Below are positions 25,471 to 35,271 of a stretch of 64,000 nt of DNA, in pieces (within the stretch, counting starts at the first letter, position 1; every line of letters begins with the position of its first letter). The DNA is taken from NCBI GenBank assembly GCA_001600355.1, contig BCJU01000001.1:1-64000 (forward strand), written 5' to 3'. Both the position numbers and the translations under genes were made by a program. Under the pieces are notes generated by a model. That model saw nothing but the letters and a program-made list of their open reading frames with translations. It made no database searches and was not told the origin of the DNA. This DNA comes from Meira nashicola (Eukaryota; Basidiomycota; Exobasidiomycetes; Exobasidiales; Brachybasidiaceae).

Positions 25471-27927
25471 ATGATCAATTCTATCATACATCAACCATGC
25501 GAAGTATCACTTCACTTATATTCATCGGAAATCTTTCTTCATCCTCCACGTCCAAATTCAGAATTACCGGGTGATGATAAAACTTTGCGTGGCTTAGTGG
25601 AAATTCGAGTTCCATCCGAACGTACGATTCAAGCTGTTAAAGTAACGTTACAAGGACATCAAACATTAGCCATTCCGGAAAGGATTGCTGATAGTCCTAT
25701 CATACAAACGCGATACGAAGATAAAGTTTTACTGGAAAAAGTTGTAGAAATTGCCAATGAATCAAGACCGATACTCTCTCGATCTTCTTCATTCAAAGGA
25801 AAAGGAAAGGAAAAAGAGCGAACGGATGGTTTACCTTTATCCGAACTTGTAGAAGTACACGGCATTCATTTAGAAAAAGGTACGCATGGATTCGAATTTG
25901 CATTCATCATTCCTGCTTCTTCTCCGCCTTTTGAACGTGGAAGGTATGGTAGAGTACGATATACGCTTACTGCAAGCGCTCTTGGAGCTGGAAGAGGAAA
26001 AGCAAATGTAACTGTATCAAGAGAAATACTCATCATTCTAAACGTAAATGCGGATGGCGGTCCTGTTCCGCTTGATATTCAATATCACGATTATCATGAA
26101 GCACTTGGAGCAATGTCTGTTTCACTAACAAGTGCAAGTTTAACCGTTGGAGGAGCAGCAACATTATCAATTTATCATCCATCTCCTCCTTTTGGATTGA
26201 GCGTTCATGTCGTTAGGGTATTTGTTGAACAAACGATTGAATTATATTCAGACGTACGACAAGCATGGATGAAATTACCTGCCGAAAAGTTACGTATTTG
26301 GGAACGTGGTTTCATGCCATACAAAGAAGCAAATAAACAAATCGATCCAAGTTCAACGATGGAAGATTGTCTTTGGATCAGTAGCGAAGATGGTAATTCG
26401 CCTGGAAGGCCAGGCAGATCTGTAATCGCAGGCGGATATGGAGTACCTACTTTAGCACCTTATGGCTCAACCATGCATCCGGGCACCACAGGTCCTTTAG
26501 GCACATCTATGCCCGGACAAGGAAGTGCTCCTTCAACGCCTGGAGGTATACATTCGCATGGATTCTCGTCAACCAATTCTACGACCAATGGATATCAAAG
26601 TCCAAGCGGAGATGGATATAAACTTAAAGCAGTTATGCGTTTGCCAGACGATAATGTGATTCGACCTTCAACCGTTCGAGGATCGAGGGCTGAAATACGT
26701 GTATCTCATGAATTGGGCGTAGAGGTTTTCTTTAGTAGAAAATCCGTTATTGATGAACGTCCGCAATCCGAATCAAAAGGAAAGCCGAAAGTGCAAGTTT
26801 TCAGTATGCGAAGAGCAACTATCATACCTTCTTGTTTTGCAACTTATGATGCAATTCATTTACCGCCTTATAGTATGGAATCTCCTCTTAGTTCAAGACC
26901 ACCAAGTCCTGGCCCTCAACCGATTGCGAATAATAACAATAATGGAATTCAAAATCGTGGAAGAGGAAGTAATGGTATGCGTGATCCTTTGACTATACAT
27001 ACGCCACCACAAAATGCAACCGAAATTGAATTGGATCATTGGAAATTAACACAAACTTTGAAAGCGGCATTAGGAGGTCATGCAAGTTCTGGTTCAGGAG
27101 GAACGCCTGGCAATACGAATAGCACTTTCGGAATTCATTCTACCAACCCTTCTCAACCTGGAAGTGCTATTGGAAGCCGTAATACATCTCCTACTCGAAA
27201 TCATAACAATGGACCGTTGGGATACTTTTCCTCTCATCATGGTCGTAAATCTAGACCTTCAAGTCCAACAGGAACGGGAGGAAATGGAACACAAAGTCCT
27301 TCTAATATAACGCATTCCAATAGTGCTTCAGGTGTGAATTTTATGCAAAATTCTTCTTCTCAAGTACGTAGAAATGGAGGTGCAAATTTACATGCTTTAA
27401 CTCCAACGCATAAACCTTTAGTTAGCAGTTTAGGTTCTGCAAATCAAATGACTTCAAATAGCTTTCCTATCGTTACAACTGCGCCAGCAAGTGGAACAAC
27501 AACTCCAAAAACATTACCTCCTAATTCTCCTTGGGCTGCGAATAATTTTCCCGTTCGAACTTCAACTTCGCACGAATCATGTCAGTGCGGTAGAAGTACG
27601 GAAGAATTAATGGAAGCTGAACAAAGGTTATTAGAAGGCGTTCCCACTGCTCCAGGAATATGGATTGATGCACATGATGAAGGTCAATTACCTCCACCTT
27701 GGACGCCTAGTAGACCTAGTAGTCCAGTTTTAGATTCACAAGATGTGAGTGGTTGGTATCGTGGCAATGACGGTATTCGTGAAGGAGGAAGACATCGTGG
27801 TAAAGTTGGAGAAGCTTTCGAAAATCATCATTCTGAAGATCAAAATCACGATCAATCACATACCCTTCCTTTTGTTCAACACAGTCAAGATCGTCATGAT
27901 AGTGATGATGATGGTGGACTTCTTTAA
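25471..27927 (+). CDS. alpha-arrestin (Arrestin_N/C domain) protein
   Basis: An 818-residue protein. Residues about 10-190 form an arrestin N-like fold: VSLHLYSSEIFLHPPRP, LRGLVEIRVPSERTIQAVKVTLQG, and GTHGFEFAFIIPASSPP with RYTLTASALG. The second lobe (about 200-470) is interrupted by a Gly/Ser/Thr-rich loop at about 310-390. The C-terminal 340 residues are low complexity. LPPYSME lies near residue 468 and could serve as a PY-type docking site for a Rsp5/NEDD4 ubiquitin ligase, the usual partner of fungal arrestin-related trafficking adaptors; this is inference. A Cys-containing CQCGRSTEEL segment lies near 708. The clients are unknown. Confidence 0.82.
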   Translation: MINSIIHQPCEVSLHLYSSEIFLHPPRPNSELPGDDKTLRGLVEIRVPSERTIQAVKVTLQGHQTLAIPERIADSPIIQTRYEDKVLLEKVVEIANESRPILSRSSSFKGKGKEKERTDGLPLSELVEVHGIHLEKGTHGFEFAFIIPASSPPFERGRYGRVRYTLTASALGAGRGKANVTVSREILIILNVNADGGPVPLDIQYHDYHEALGAMSVSLTSASLTVGGAATLSIYHPSPPFGLSVHVVRVFVEQTIELYSDVRQAWMKLPAEKLRIWERGFMPYKEANKQIDPSSTMEDCLWISSEDGNSPGRPGRSVIAGGYGVPTLAPYGSTMHPGTTGPLGTSMPGQGSAPSTPGGIHSHGFSSTNSTTNGYQSPSGDGYKLKAVMRLPDDNVIRPSTVRGSRAEIRVSHELGVEVFFSRKSVIDERPQSESKGKPKVQVFSMRRATIIPSCFATYDAIHLPPYSMESPLSSRPPSPGPQPIANNNNNGIQNRGRGSNGMRDPLTIHTPPQNATEIELDHWKLTQTLKAALGGHASSGSGGTPGNTNSTFGIHSTNPSQPGSAIGSRNTSPTRNHNNGPLGYFSSHHGRKSRPSSPTGTGGNGTQSPSNITHSNSASGVNFMQNSSSQVRRNGGANLHALTPTHKPLVSSLGSANQMTSNSFPIVTTAPASGTTTPKTLPPNSPWAANNFPVRTSTSHESCQCGRSTEELMEAEQRLLEGVPTAPGIWIDAHDEGQLPPPWTPSRPSSPVLDSQDVSGWYRGNDGIREGGRHRGKVGEAFENHHSEDQNHDQSHTLPFVQHSQDRHDSDDDGGLL

Positions 27928-28269
27928 TACGTGAAGTCATTCATTCAGATGTATCATTATATAAATAATCTCACAACTTTTGCCAAATTCATTTATTATA
28001 GAGTATGATGACATGTATGTAGAAGAATTCTTATTATTCTCATGAAATGTTGGCAGGGGCAGGGTAAAGGGCACGCTCCCCGATTAAAGAAAAGACAGAA
28101 CTGTTAACAGCGGCACAGGAGCGGGAATCAAGGGAACAACAATATACAAATGTAAACTAGTATGGAACAGCTTTAATTGATATTTTAGCGTTTGTGTTGT
28201 TCTCTGTGCATAACTTTTTTGAAGAGGCCCATCAACTCGACGCGAAATTAGCCTGTTGGGCAGTTTATG

Positions 28270-28281
28270 TACATAGACTAC
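28270..28281 (+). repeat. dispersed motif TACATAGACTAC, copy 3
   Basis: Identical 12-mer to 16435-16446 and 19100-19111; context GTACATAGACTACGTG. Confidence 0.75.
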
Positions 28282-28375
28282 GTGATGAATTTGGTGTGTT
28301 TTTTTTTTTTGGCAAAGCCGCCGCGCCGGGCGCGTGAAGGCAAGAACGCGCGCGTAACAGACTACATACATTCAT

Positions 28376-28387
28376 TGCATGCATGCA
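28376..28387. repeat. TGCATGCATGCA palindrome, copy 2
   Basis: Exact copy of 25131-25142 and 57230-57241. Confidence 0.75.
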
Positions 28388-28664
28388 CCCCTCCGTTTGG
28401 GCGACAAAGAACCAATTGATGGCAACATGTCAAATCACCTCGTTTTATTTACATGATGATGTATATGCATGCACAGACTCATGCTTCGCTTCCAATCTGA
28501 ATTTTCAGCCTTCTAAAAAAGCGAAAGAGGATCGAATAAGAAGAAATCAAAAGAGGAGAGTGTTCGAAGCTTCTCTGGTTGAGGAGAAAAAAAAGAGGGG
28601 GTGAGGGCGCTACTGCACATGCAAAGGCAAATTCCCTTGCTAATTTTGAACGAACAAGACTAAA

Positions 28665-31600
28665 ATGACAGAATCGAATAAGGATAAAGAGGAAGAGGTA
28701 CAAGACGATCCATTAAGAAGGCAAAGAACCCCTTCTCCTCTTCCATTTGCAACGCAAAGTGAAGAAATTGAGAGAAACGGCGGTGGTCTTAGCGAAGGCG
28801 CTTCCTCCTCAAGACAGTCTCACCTTTCTCAGACAAACTCTCCTCAACGTTTACCTAAGTTGAAATCTGCTGAACCTTTATCATCTTCTGATCATCTGAA
28901 TTCACAACCTTTGATTCGTTTAAACGACGAAGATACTCAATCAAAAGAAGCAAATCGATATTTGATTGACGATTCTTTACCTTCTCCCAATCGGATAAAG
29001 TATCCTACAGGCGGACTTGAATCATTACAAGAAGAACCCTCTACGATCAAAGGTGAAAGAATGTCAGCAGAAAGATCATACGGAGCATTGGAAACGTCGG
29101 ACAATGCTGCTGGCAATAGTGGGACAAGACATCACCTTGCTAGACAATCTGCTTTAGCTTCTAGCGAGCCAGTGAGTAACGATATTGATGAAGCACCATT
29201 CAATTCAGGCGGACCACGAAAGCAACGTCAGTTCAGCTTTAAAAAGCGAAAACAATTTGGGGGTGGAAGTGTGACAGGAAGCGAATCACCTAGTCAAGGT
29301 GGCGGAGGTGGAAATGGATTCTTGAAACGTGCTTCGATGGCTGCTTTCGGTAGAGCTTTACCAAGTAATGCCTCTAATGCACCGTCTGGCGATGGAATTC
29401 GATCGGCTTCGCAAATGGCACGAAATCGAAATTTGAGACGAATTCATACAATCAGTGTAAACGGGCATCAAAATTTACACGGTAATGAAACGGATATGTC
29501 TCAATGGGAACGCAAGCCAAGAATTCCATCTTTGATGCCAGCAAAATCGTCTCCGAACAGTACACCTATTCCAACAGTTCCTTTTGTAGTTTTGTGCCTT
29601 GTTTGCTTTGGTGAATTTAGCAGTGCAGGAGTGGCAGGTCCGTTTTTATTCTTTCAAATCGAATCTTTTAATGTTGGAGGCGAAGGCGAAGTAGGTTATT
29701 GGGCAGGGGTTGTAGCCTCAGTTTTCTTCTTTGCCCAATTTTTAACCTCTTTACTGTGGGCATCTATCGCTCAAAAGCATGGAAGACGTGCAGTCCTTTT
29801 AGTTTCTTTGGTGGGCAATTCAATTTCTTTAATCTTGTTCGGAATGGCGACCAATTTGCGCATGGCGATTAGTGTTCGTTTAGCACAAGGTTTGTTCAAT
29901 GGTGCCGTTGGAGTAGCTAAAGGTGCGGTACGTGATTTAACGGATGAGACAAACGAAGGTCGTGCTATGGCTCAATTAGGATTCGCTTGGGGTATGGGCG
30001 GTATTGTTGGACCATTGATGGGCGGCCTTTTATGTAATCCGACAGATAAATTCCCTTGGCTTTTTGGTAACAATGAATTCCTCAAGCAATATCCTTATGT
30101 TCTTCCTTGTTTAATCGTCGCTTCTTTCACTGCAATCGGTGCATTTTTGACGCTCTTTATTGGACCTGACGGTGGACCGAGGACAGGAGCTATTCAATTA
30201 CCAGAAAAGCCAGATGTTGAACGTGCTGGTCATCGTAATGCATCAAATTTAGAAAGCTTTGGACGTTCTGCAAGTAAGAAAATTAGTGGATACTTCAAAA
30301 GCGGACAAGATGGTTCGCATACACCTACAACACCTTTAGGTGAATCTTTGGTCAGCTTACGTGGTGCAGCGATGGCAGGTCCAAGTTATAGTAATGAAGG
30401 TTTACCAAGAACTTTTACGCAACAAGTTGAAGATGAAACTGGAGGACCACCTTCTCCACATGATTCAGACGATGAAGGTACAATCATTACCACGACTCGA
30501 GCTGGAACGTCTGGATTTGACGATCATCATAGACCAGCTTTTGCGCGAAATCGTCCACGTCCGATGTCAAGAACAACGGCAAGACATCGAAGTATTCTTG
30601 GCGGTGGTTCTGCCTATGGATATGAAGGTAATCCGCCTCCTTCAAGCTATACTGGAGCAGGAGGAGGAAGTCGATTTGGTGCAATTGCACCTTCTCAATT
30701 AGACGTCAGCGCAAACGCATCTGTCGATAATCGAAGAAATTCTACACAACATAATTCTACCGGAATGATGAATAATCGAGCAAGCATTTTATCTACAACA
30801 CAATATGCTCCCGATTTTGAACAATTGGGCAATGAAGGACCAGATGGAAAGCCAAGACAATTAAGTTTTGCTCAACGTTTCTTTTTGGCAAATGATGATG
30901 CTGTTTTAGGCTTATCAGATCTTTGGGTTGCCGCTGCTATCAATAATGATGAAACGTATCTAGATGATGAAGATGATGATTTCGGATACGATTACGGAGA
31001 TGAGGAGGACGATACGATTAATAGAGAGCGTTTAGAGGAAGAAGAAACGGAAGAATTGGATGATAGTTTAATCGATGAAGGATCAGATTTCGATAGATCG
31101 CTTGCACATGAATCAACAGGTTCAATGGCTTTCGGACACGATGAAACGGATGAAGATTCTCCATTAATGCCTCGTCATTTACCTCCATTGAATTTTGCAC
31201 GTCGTCATCGTTTAAATTCAACGGGAGCTAGCAGTCGAGATTCTAGACCGTTTATGACAAGAAGGGGAAGTAATAGTAATCGCATTCCAAGCGTATACAG
31301 TAATACAGGCGTTGAAAGTGCTCAAATCGTATTGCAAAGGCCAATGTCACCGAATATTCATTTTGCAGAAGAAGCAAACGGATCTGGCATTCAAGGCGCA
31401 GGTGCTACAACTGGCTATGATCCTACTTTGGCTGGAATTCCGGAATCTGCAAGTGTTTCTGGAACGATGCGAGTAGATAAAAATGGTGCAAAACATGCCC
31501 AATACGGCGGTGGAGATCGATCGCAAATTTCTTTGGCAGCAACAAGTATTCAAAGACAACGTGCTATTGAAGCTCAAAGGCAATCTTTATTACGACAATT

Positions 31601-32222
31601 GCCTTTATCTTTCATTGCTCATTATGCTTTATTGAGCCTTCATTCTTCCACTTTCGATCAAGTATTTATGGCTTATCTCGTAACGCCTTTCAAATCTGGC
31701 GGTCTAGGTTTAACAGCAGCACATTATGCAGAATTGATTGCAGCTTTGGCATTCTTTCAAATCGGTTCGCAATTCTACTTTTATCCAAAAGTTGGTCCAC
31801 CACAAGGAAAATTATCTCATCTTTCGATGATGCGTTTAGGCACAAGCTTATACTTGCCAGTTTATGTTTTGTTTGCTTATCTACGAGCATTCTTGCATCC
31901 GTCCACTGATGCGATCGTGATGTCATTCATGATCTTATTTGCATCTTTACGTTTATTGGCCAATACTTGCTCATTTACTGCCGTGAGCATTTTGATGAAC
32001 GCTACCACACAACCACATTTAGTTCCATTGGCAAACGGTTTAGCACAAACAACCAGTTCGGCAGCACGTTTTGTTGGTCCATTGGTAGGTGGTATGTTAT
32101 GGGCAAAAGGCGTTGAAGGAGGTTATGAAACGCATACATGGCCTTTCAATTATCATTTAGGATTTTGGGTGGCTGGTTTGCTGGGATTTGCAGGCTTTTT
32201 GCACTCTTGGCTAATTCGCTGA
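28665..32222 (+). CDS. MFS transporter with very long cytosolic insert (ZIFL/YCR023C-like)
   Basis: An 1185-residue single-exon membrane protein. A 300-residue Ser/Gly-rich N-terminal tail precedes six TMs (about 304-500), beginning FVVLCLVCFGEFSSAGVAGPFLFF and including the MFS loop AQKHGRRAVLL. A loop of about 470 residues follows (about 505-975), rich in Ser, Asp and Glu, with the acidic DDEDDDFGYDYGDEEDD tract. The second six TMs start near 978 (SFIAHYALLSLHSSTFDQVFMAYL). The halves resemble the major facilitator branch around zinc-induced facilitator-like and yeast YCR023C proteins. The insert is far longer than the usual MFS central loop and is probably regulatory. The substrate is unknown. 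Confidence 0.78.
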   Translation: MTESNKDKEEEVQDDPLRRQRTPSPLPFATQSEEIERNGGGLSEGASSSRQSHLSQTNSPQRLPKLKSAEPLSSSDHLNSQPLIRLNDEDTQSKEANRYLIDDSLPSPNRIKYPTGGLESLQEEPSTIKGERMSAERSYGALETSDNAAGNSGTRHHLARQSALASSEPVSNDIDEAPFNSGGPRKQRQFSFKKRKQFGGGSVTGSESPSQGGGGGNGFLKRASMAAFGRALPSNASNAPSGDGIRSASQMARNRNLRRIHTISVNGHQNLHGNETDMSQWERKPRIPSLMPAKSSPNSTPIPTVPFVVLCLVCFGEFSSAGVAGPFLFFQIESFNVGGEGEVGYWAGVVASVFFFAQFLTSLLWASIAQKHGRRAVLLVSLVGNSISLILFGMATNLRMAISVRLAQGLFNGAVGVAKGAVRDLTDETNEGRAMAQLGFAWGMGGIVGPLMGGLLCNPTDKFPWLFGNNEFLKQYPYVLPCLIVASFTAIGAFLTLFIGPDGGPRTGAIQLPEKPDVERAGHRNASNLESFGRSASKKISGYFKSGQDGSHTPTTPLGESLVSLRGAAMAGPSYSNEGLPRTFTQQVEDETGGPPSPHDSDDEGTIITTTRAGTSGFDDHHRPAFARNRPRPMSRTTARHRSILGGGSAYGYEGNPPPSSYTGAGGGSRFGAIAPSQLDVSANASVDNRRNSTQHNSTGMMNNRASILSTTQYAPDFEQLGNEGPDGKPRQLSFAQRFFLANDDAVLGLSDLWVAAAINNDETYLDDEDDDFGYDYGDEEDDTINRERLEEEETEELDDSLIDEGSDFDRSLAHESTGSMAFGHDETDEDSPLMPRHLPPLNFARRHRLNSTGASSRDSRPFMTRRGSNSNRIPSVYSNTGVESAQIVLQRPMSPNIHFAEEANGSGIQGAGATTGYDPTLAGIPESASVSGTMRVDKNGAKHAQYGGGDRSQISLAATSIQRQRAIEAQRQSLLRQLPLSFIAHYALLSLHSSTFDQVFMAYLVTPFKSGGLGLTAAHYAELIAALAFFQIGSQFYFYPKVGPPQGKLSHLSMMRLGTSLYLPVYVLFAYLRAFLHPSTDAIVMSFMILFASLRLLANTCSFTAVSILMNATTQPHLVPLANGLAQTTSSAARFVGPLVGGMLWAKGVEGGYETHTWPFNYHLGFWVAGLLGFAGFLHSWLIR

Positions 32223-32450
32223 TTTTTTAATATCTTTTTATCTACATTGTACGGTTCCCTTAAAGCTGATGAACATTTTATCAATATTCATATAATCATT
32301 CTTGAAAAATACCTGTGTTTGAATTAGTGCATTAATCGCTTTGCTATTTAAATTGTCGAAATGAAAGTGTCTAAGCAAACTCGAATAGAGAGAAAACAAT
32401 AATTATTAAAACAGATAAGAAATTCTATGGATTACAAAGAAAACCTCTTT

Positions 32451-33872
32451 TTATGCACGCATACGTTCATACATGCTTCCATGAGAAAGAGTGCTCAGTG
32501 GCATCCACTTTGCACTGCCATTGCTTTCATTGCTTGTTCGACGAACTGCGTTTGACTCTTCTGCATTGGATGGTGAGGGAAAGCGAAGAGGTGGCAAAGT
32601 ATGGGGTTTACTCTTTCCGTTACTCAAACCTGAGAGTGGCGGAAGAAAAGGTGCTTGTTCTTGTCCCATTTGTTGACCGATAGTCATTACACTTGAACCA
32701 TTTGTAGTTGAACTGGATGTGCTGCTATGACGTGATTTCAGAGTTGGCATGTTCAACATTGAGCTACTTTGTCCGTTTGAAGAAGCTTGAACGGGTGATA
32801 ATGACGTCCTGGATCGAGATGGAGGTGAATTGGACCATGAAGATCGTTGAGAATGAGAAGATGAAACTTCTTTTTGACGGTATGCTTCTGTTCCTCCATT
32901 GGATAACCATCTTTGTGTCTCAGACAATCGAGCAGAATCCATTCGTGCGCCCATTTGTAATCGATCGGATCTGCGTTCCAAATCAGACCAAGCATGGTGA
33001 TCATGATGAGAAGACGATGCTTCAGAAGCTGCTGAACAACTTGTTTTCAACATTGCTACTCCCATTGCAGTCATATGTTCGGTAATAAGCGCATGTTGTT
33101 CGTTCATTCTTTCCAAAATCACGGCTAAATTATGCGCAACAGTCAAAGGCAATTGAGCTTGCTCATTCTTTCCTTCAATTTCCTTGGCACCTTGCATCAT
33201 CATAGAAGCAGCATCGGCGAATGTATGAATCGCTGACCATGCTAAATCCAATTGTGATGACCAACGTTCTCCACCGAATCCGCTTGACTTTGATGCATTG
33301 AATGCAAATTGTTGCAGAGATGATGGTGAAGTGGGAGATGGAGTTTGAGAAGATCCAATAGGTGTGACGTAAGCATCATTGATGCCATGTTGTGATTTTT
33401 GATATTGTCCTTGAACTTTTTGTTCTTGTAATGCTGCTTCGCTTGGTCGTAAAGTTCTCTTTGTTGGTGGAACGGCTTTGCCTTGAGAATCGCTGTAAGC
33501 ACACGTTCTTCCGCTGAAATCACAATTCGAACAAGGTAATCCACCGTCACAACGTCTCTTGGCTTTATGACAAGCAACGCATGCACGTTGTAAACGTTTA
33601 CGCTTTTTTCCCGTTGCGACTAATGCGGATGTTTGTTGCTGTTGCTGTGGTTGTTGTTGTTGATGATGATGATTTGTAGGTTGTTGATCCTGATATGCTG
33701 ACATTCCAGCATGAGATGGGTAAGATGCTGTTGATGAGGTAGAGGCTCTAGGTGCGGATTGCCATGATGGTGCATGAAAATGAGAAGGAGTTTGTTGTGT
33801 TTGTTGATGATGAGAATGATAATGGCTCGATTGGTGTAAGTGCGGCATAAATGCGTTTGAGGTTGCCATCAT
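32451..33872 (-). CDS. Zn2Cys6 transcription factor, Gln/His-rich
   Basis: A 473-residue nuclear regulator. The fungal zinc cluster is complete: C98, C101, C108, C114, C117 and C124 with spacing 2-6-5-2-6, preceded by a basic KKRKRLQR stretch and followed by KRTLRPSEAALQEQ. The N-terminal 95 residues are Gln- and His-rich, and the rest is Ser-rich with one helical block at about 205-275 (LDLAWSAIHTFADAASMMM). No Fungal_trans middle domain is visible, so the protein is short for its class. Targets are unknown. It has a long upstream region (33.9-35.3 kb), as often found for regulators. Confidence 0.85.
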   Translation of the reverse strand: MMATSNAFMPHLHQSSHYHSHHQQTQQTPSHFHAPSWQSAPRASTSSTASYPSHAGMSAYQDQQPTNHHHQQQQPQQQQQTSALVATGKKRKRLQRACVACHKAKRRCDGGLPCSNCDFSGRTCAYSDSQGKAVPPTKRTLRPSEAALQEQKVQGQYQKSQHGINDAYVTPIGSSQTPSPTSPSSLQQFAFNASKSSGFGGERWSSQLDLAWSAIHTFADAASMMMQGAKEIEGKNEQAQLPLTVAHNLAVILERMNEQHALITEHMTAMGVAMLKTSCSAASEASSSHHDHHAWSDLERRSDRLQMGARMDSARLSETQRWLSNGGTEAYRQKEVSSSHSQRSSWSNSPPSRSRTSLSPVQASSNGQSSSMLNMPTLKSRHSSTSSSTTNGSSVMTIGQQMGQEQAPFLPPLSGLSNGKSKPHTLPPLRFPSPSNAEESNAVRRTSNESNGSAKWMPLSTLSHGSMYERMRA

Positions 33873-35271
33873 ATTGACTTATCGTTGTTACGAAATTACA
33901 AAAAGAGTTGAATGATGTTTGTAGAAAAGGTGATGATGATAGTAAGAACCAAACAAATATATCAAAATCGAAAACGGGGAAATGCAATTCCAAATAAGGT
34001 GTTCGACGTTCCTCAAAACTGTCAAAAATATCTGCCCAAATATCCGATTGCGAGATAGGGATTGCGTTATCGAGAAAAAGGACTAAAGTTAAGCAAAACA
34101 GCAGAGTAAGAATCCTTGATAGCTTATCGAAATAGACAGATGTGGAAGAGAGAAGGATAGAGGATTACAAAGTACGAACGGTGATGTTCCTTAAAACCAT
34201 CAACATTGTCCTTGGCAATTTGGGCGCTTTATCAGTCTTTCTGCATTTCAATATGCAAGCCAAGCCAATACCAAGAAATTGCTTTTCTTGTTTTGCCAAG
34301 CCCTGCTTCAAGTCCTACGGTAAAGGGGAGGCCTCAGTAATGGAGAGGCTGTGAAATGCTAAATGTATATGTGGATGAACTGTCAAAAGATATTCGAATG
34401 ACATTTGAACGAGAAATACAGGTCGTGTGCCTAGCGTAAAGAACGGTGCTTGGTCGTGGCTGCTCTTCTTTTCTTGTTGTTCCTTACTTTGCCGCCGCGC
34501 CGTCAAAAGGAAAGGATAGCGGCTAAAGCAGACCAAAGAGTGTATAGATGCCTTCGGTATGTTATCTTTGTCACTTTATCAGAGGAAGAAATTTCATTCT
34601 TTCTTTCATCACCAGATTTTTCGGTTTCCCGTCAGCGGCGGTGCGGCTGAAATATCGAATTGTTTTTTCGTAAAGGAAAGGGGACAATGACGGTAGAAGG
34701 ATTTGAGAGTAAGAAATAAATTATGCCAAAAATAAATAAAAACACTTATGAAGTGCTTTCATGCAAATTCGTACACGTTTCTTTATTTGATCCACAAAGC
34801 TTGGCAAGGTTTGTATACATACATATTTCACAGAAGATATGCTAGAACGGAAATTGAAACACCAATCATCAGACAAAAGAGGAGTCTGACGTGCCAATTT
34901 ATTTGACTCTGTCAATATACCCCATTTATTAACAATTAGCCCAAACATACTGGTTTACAGCCTCATGCAGAGTCCATCCCTTGTCCCGCCGGAAAAGCTT
35001 GGCGTGCTAAAAGTACAAGCACTTTACCACAGTAAGAAATACCTGCGCATCTTTGACTACAAAAATAACATTGCCGCATCAACCGCCGGAACTTGGTGAA
35101 AACAGCTTTGCATCAGTAGTATTCCAGGCGCTGCGCAGCGCACGCTTAGCAAGAAAGTGCGCGTCGGCAACCCTGCTAACGTGCCAGTTGAGGTTTTTCT
35201 TCGTCAATTGGGACTTTCAGACGGCTTACATAACATGTGCTAATTGGATATGTTGTTTAATGTTAATCAAA
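33873..35271. other. long upstream region of the Zn2Cys6 gene
   Basis: About 1.4 kb between the 5' end of the factor and the 3' end of the phosphoesterase gene. It contains the exact GCGCTGCGCAGCGC palindrome at 35128-35141 and a GCCGCCGCGCCGTC patch near 34490. Small frames (for example 34142-34354) carry no protein pattern. I see no RNA gene I can support. Confidence 0.5.
35128..35141. repeat. GC-rich perfect palindrome, copy 2
   Basis: GCGCTGCGCAGCGC, identical to 5928-5941. Confidence 0.8.

Larger units (their letters stand above)
27928..28664. other. intergenic with dispersed motifs
   Basis: About 740 bp. It holds TACATAGACTAC (28270-28281), a T-run at about 28298-28310, the GC-rich patch GCCGCCGCGCCGGGCGCGTG at about 28318-28337, AGACTACATA near 28359 and TGCATGCATGCA (28376-28387). 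It is the densest cluster of the recurrent intergenic motifs in the window. Confidence 0.6.

Noticed and set aside
33242..33586. 114-residue minus-strand frame inside the Zn2Cys6 gene
   Set aside because: It overlaps the zinc-cluster coding region in another frame; the cluster frame is clearly the real one.
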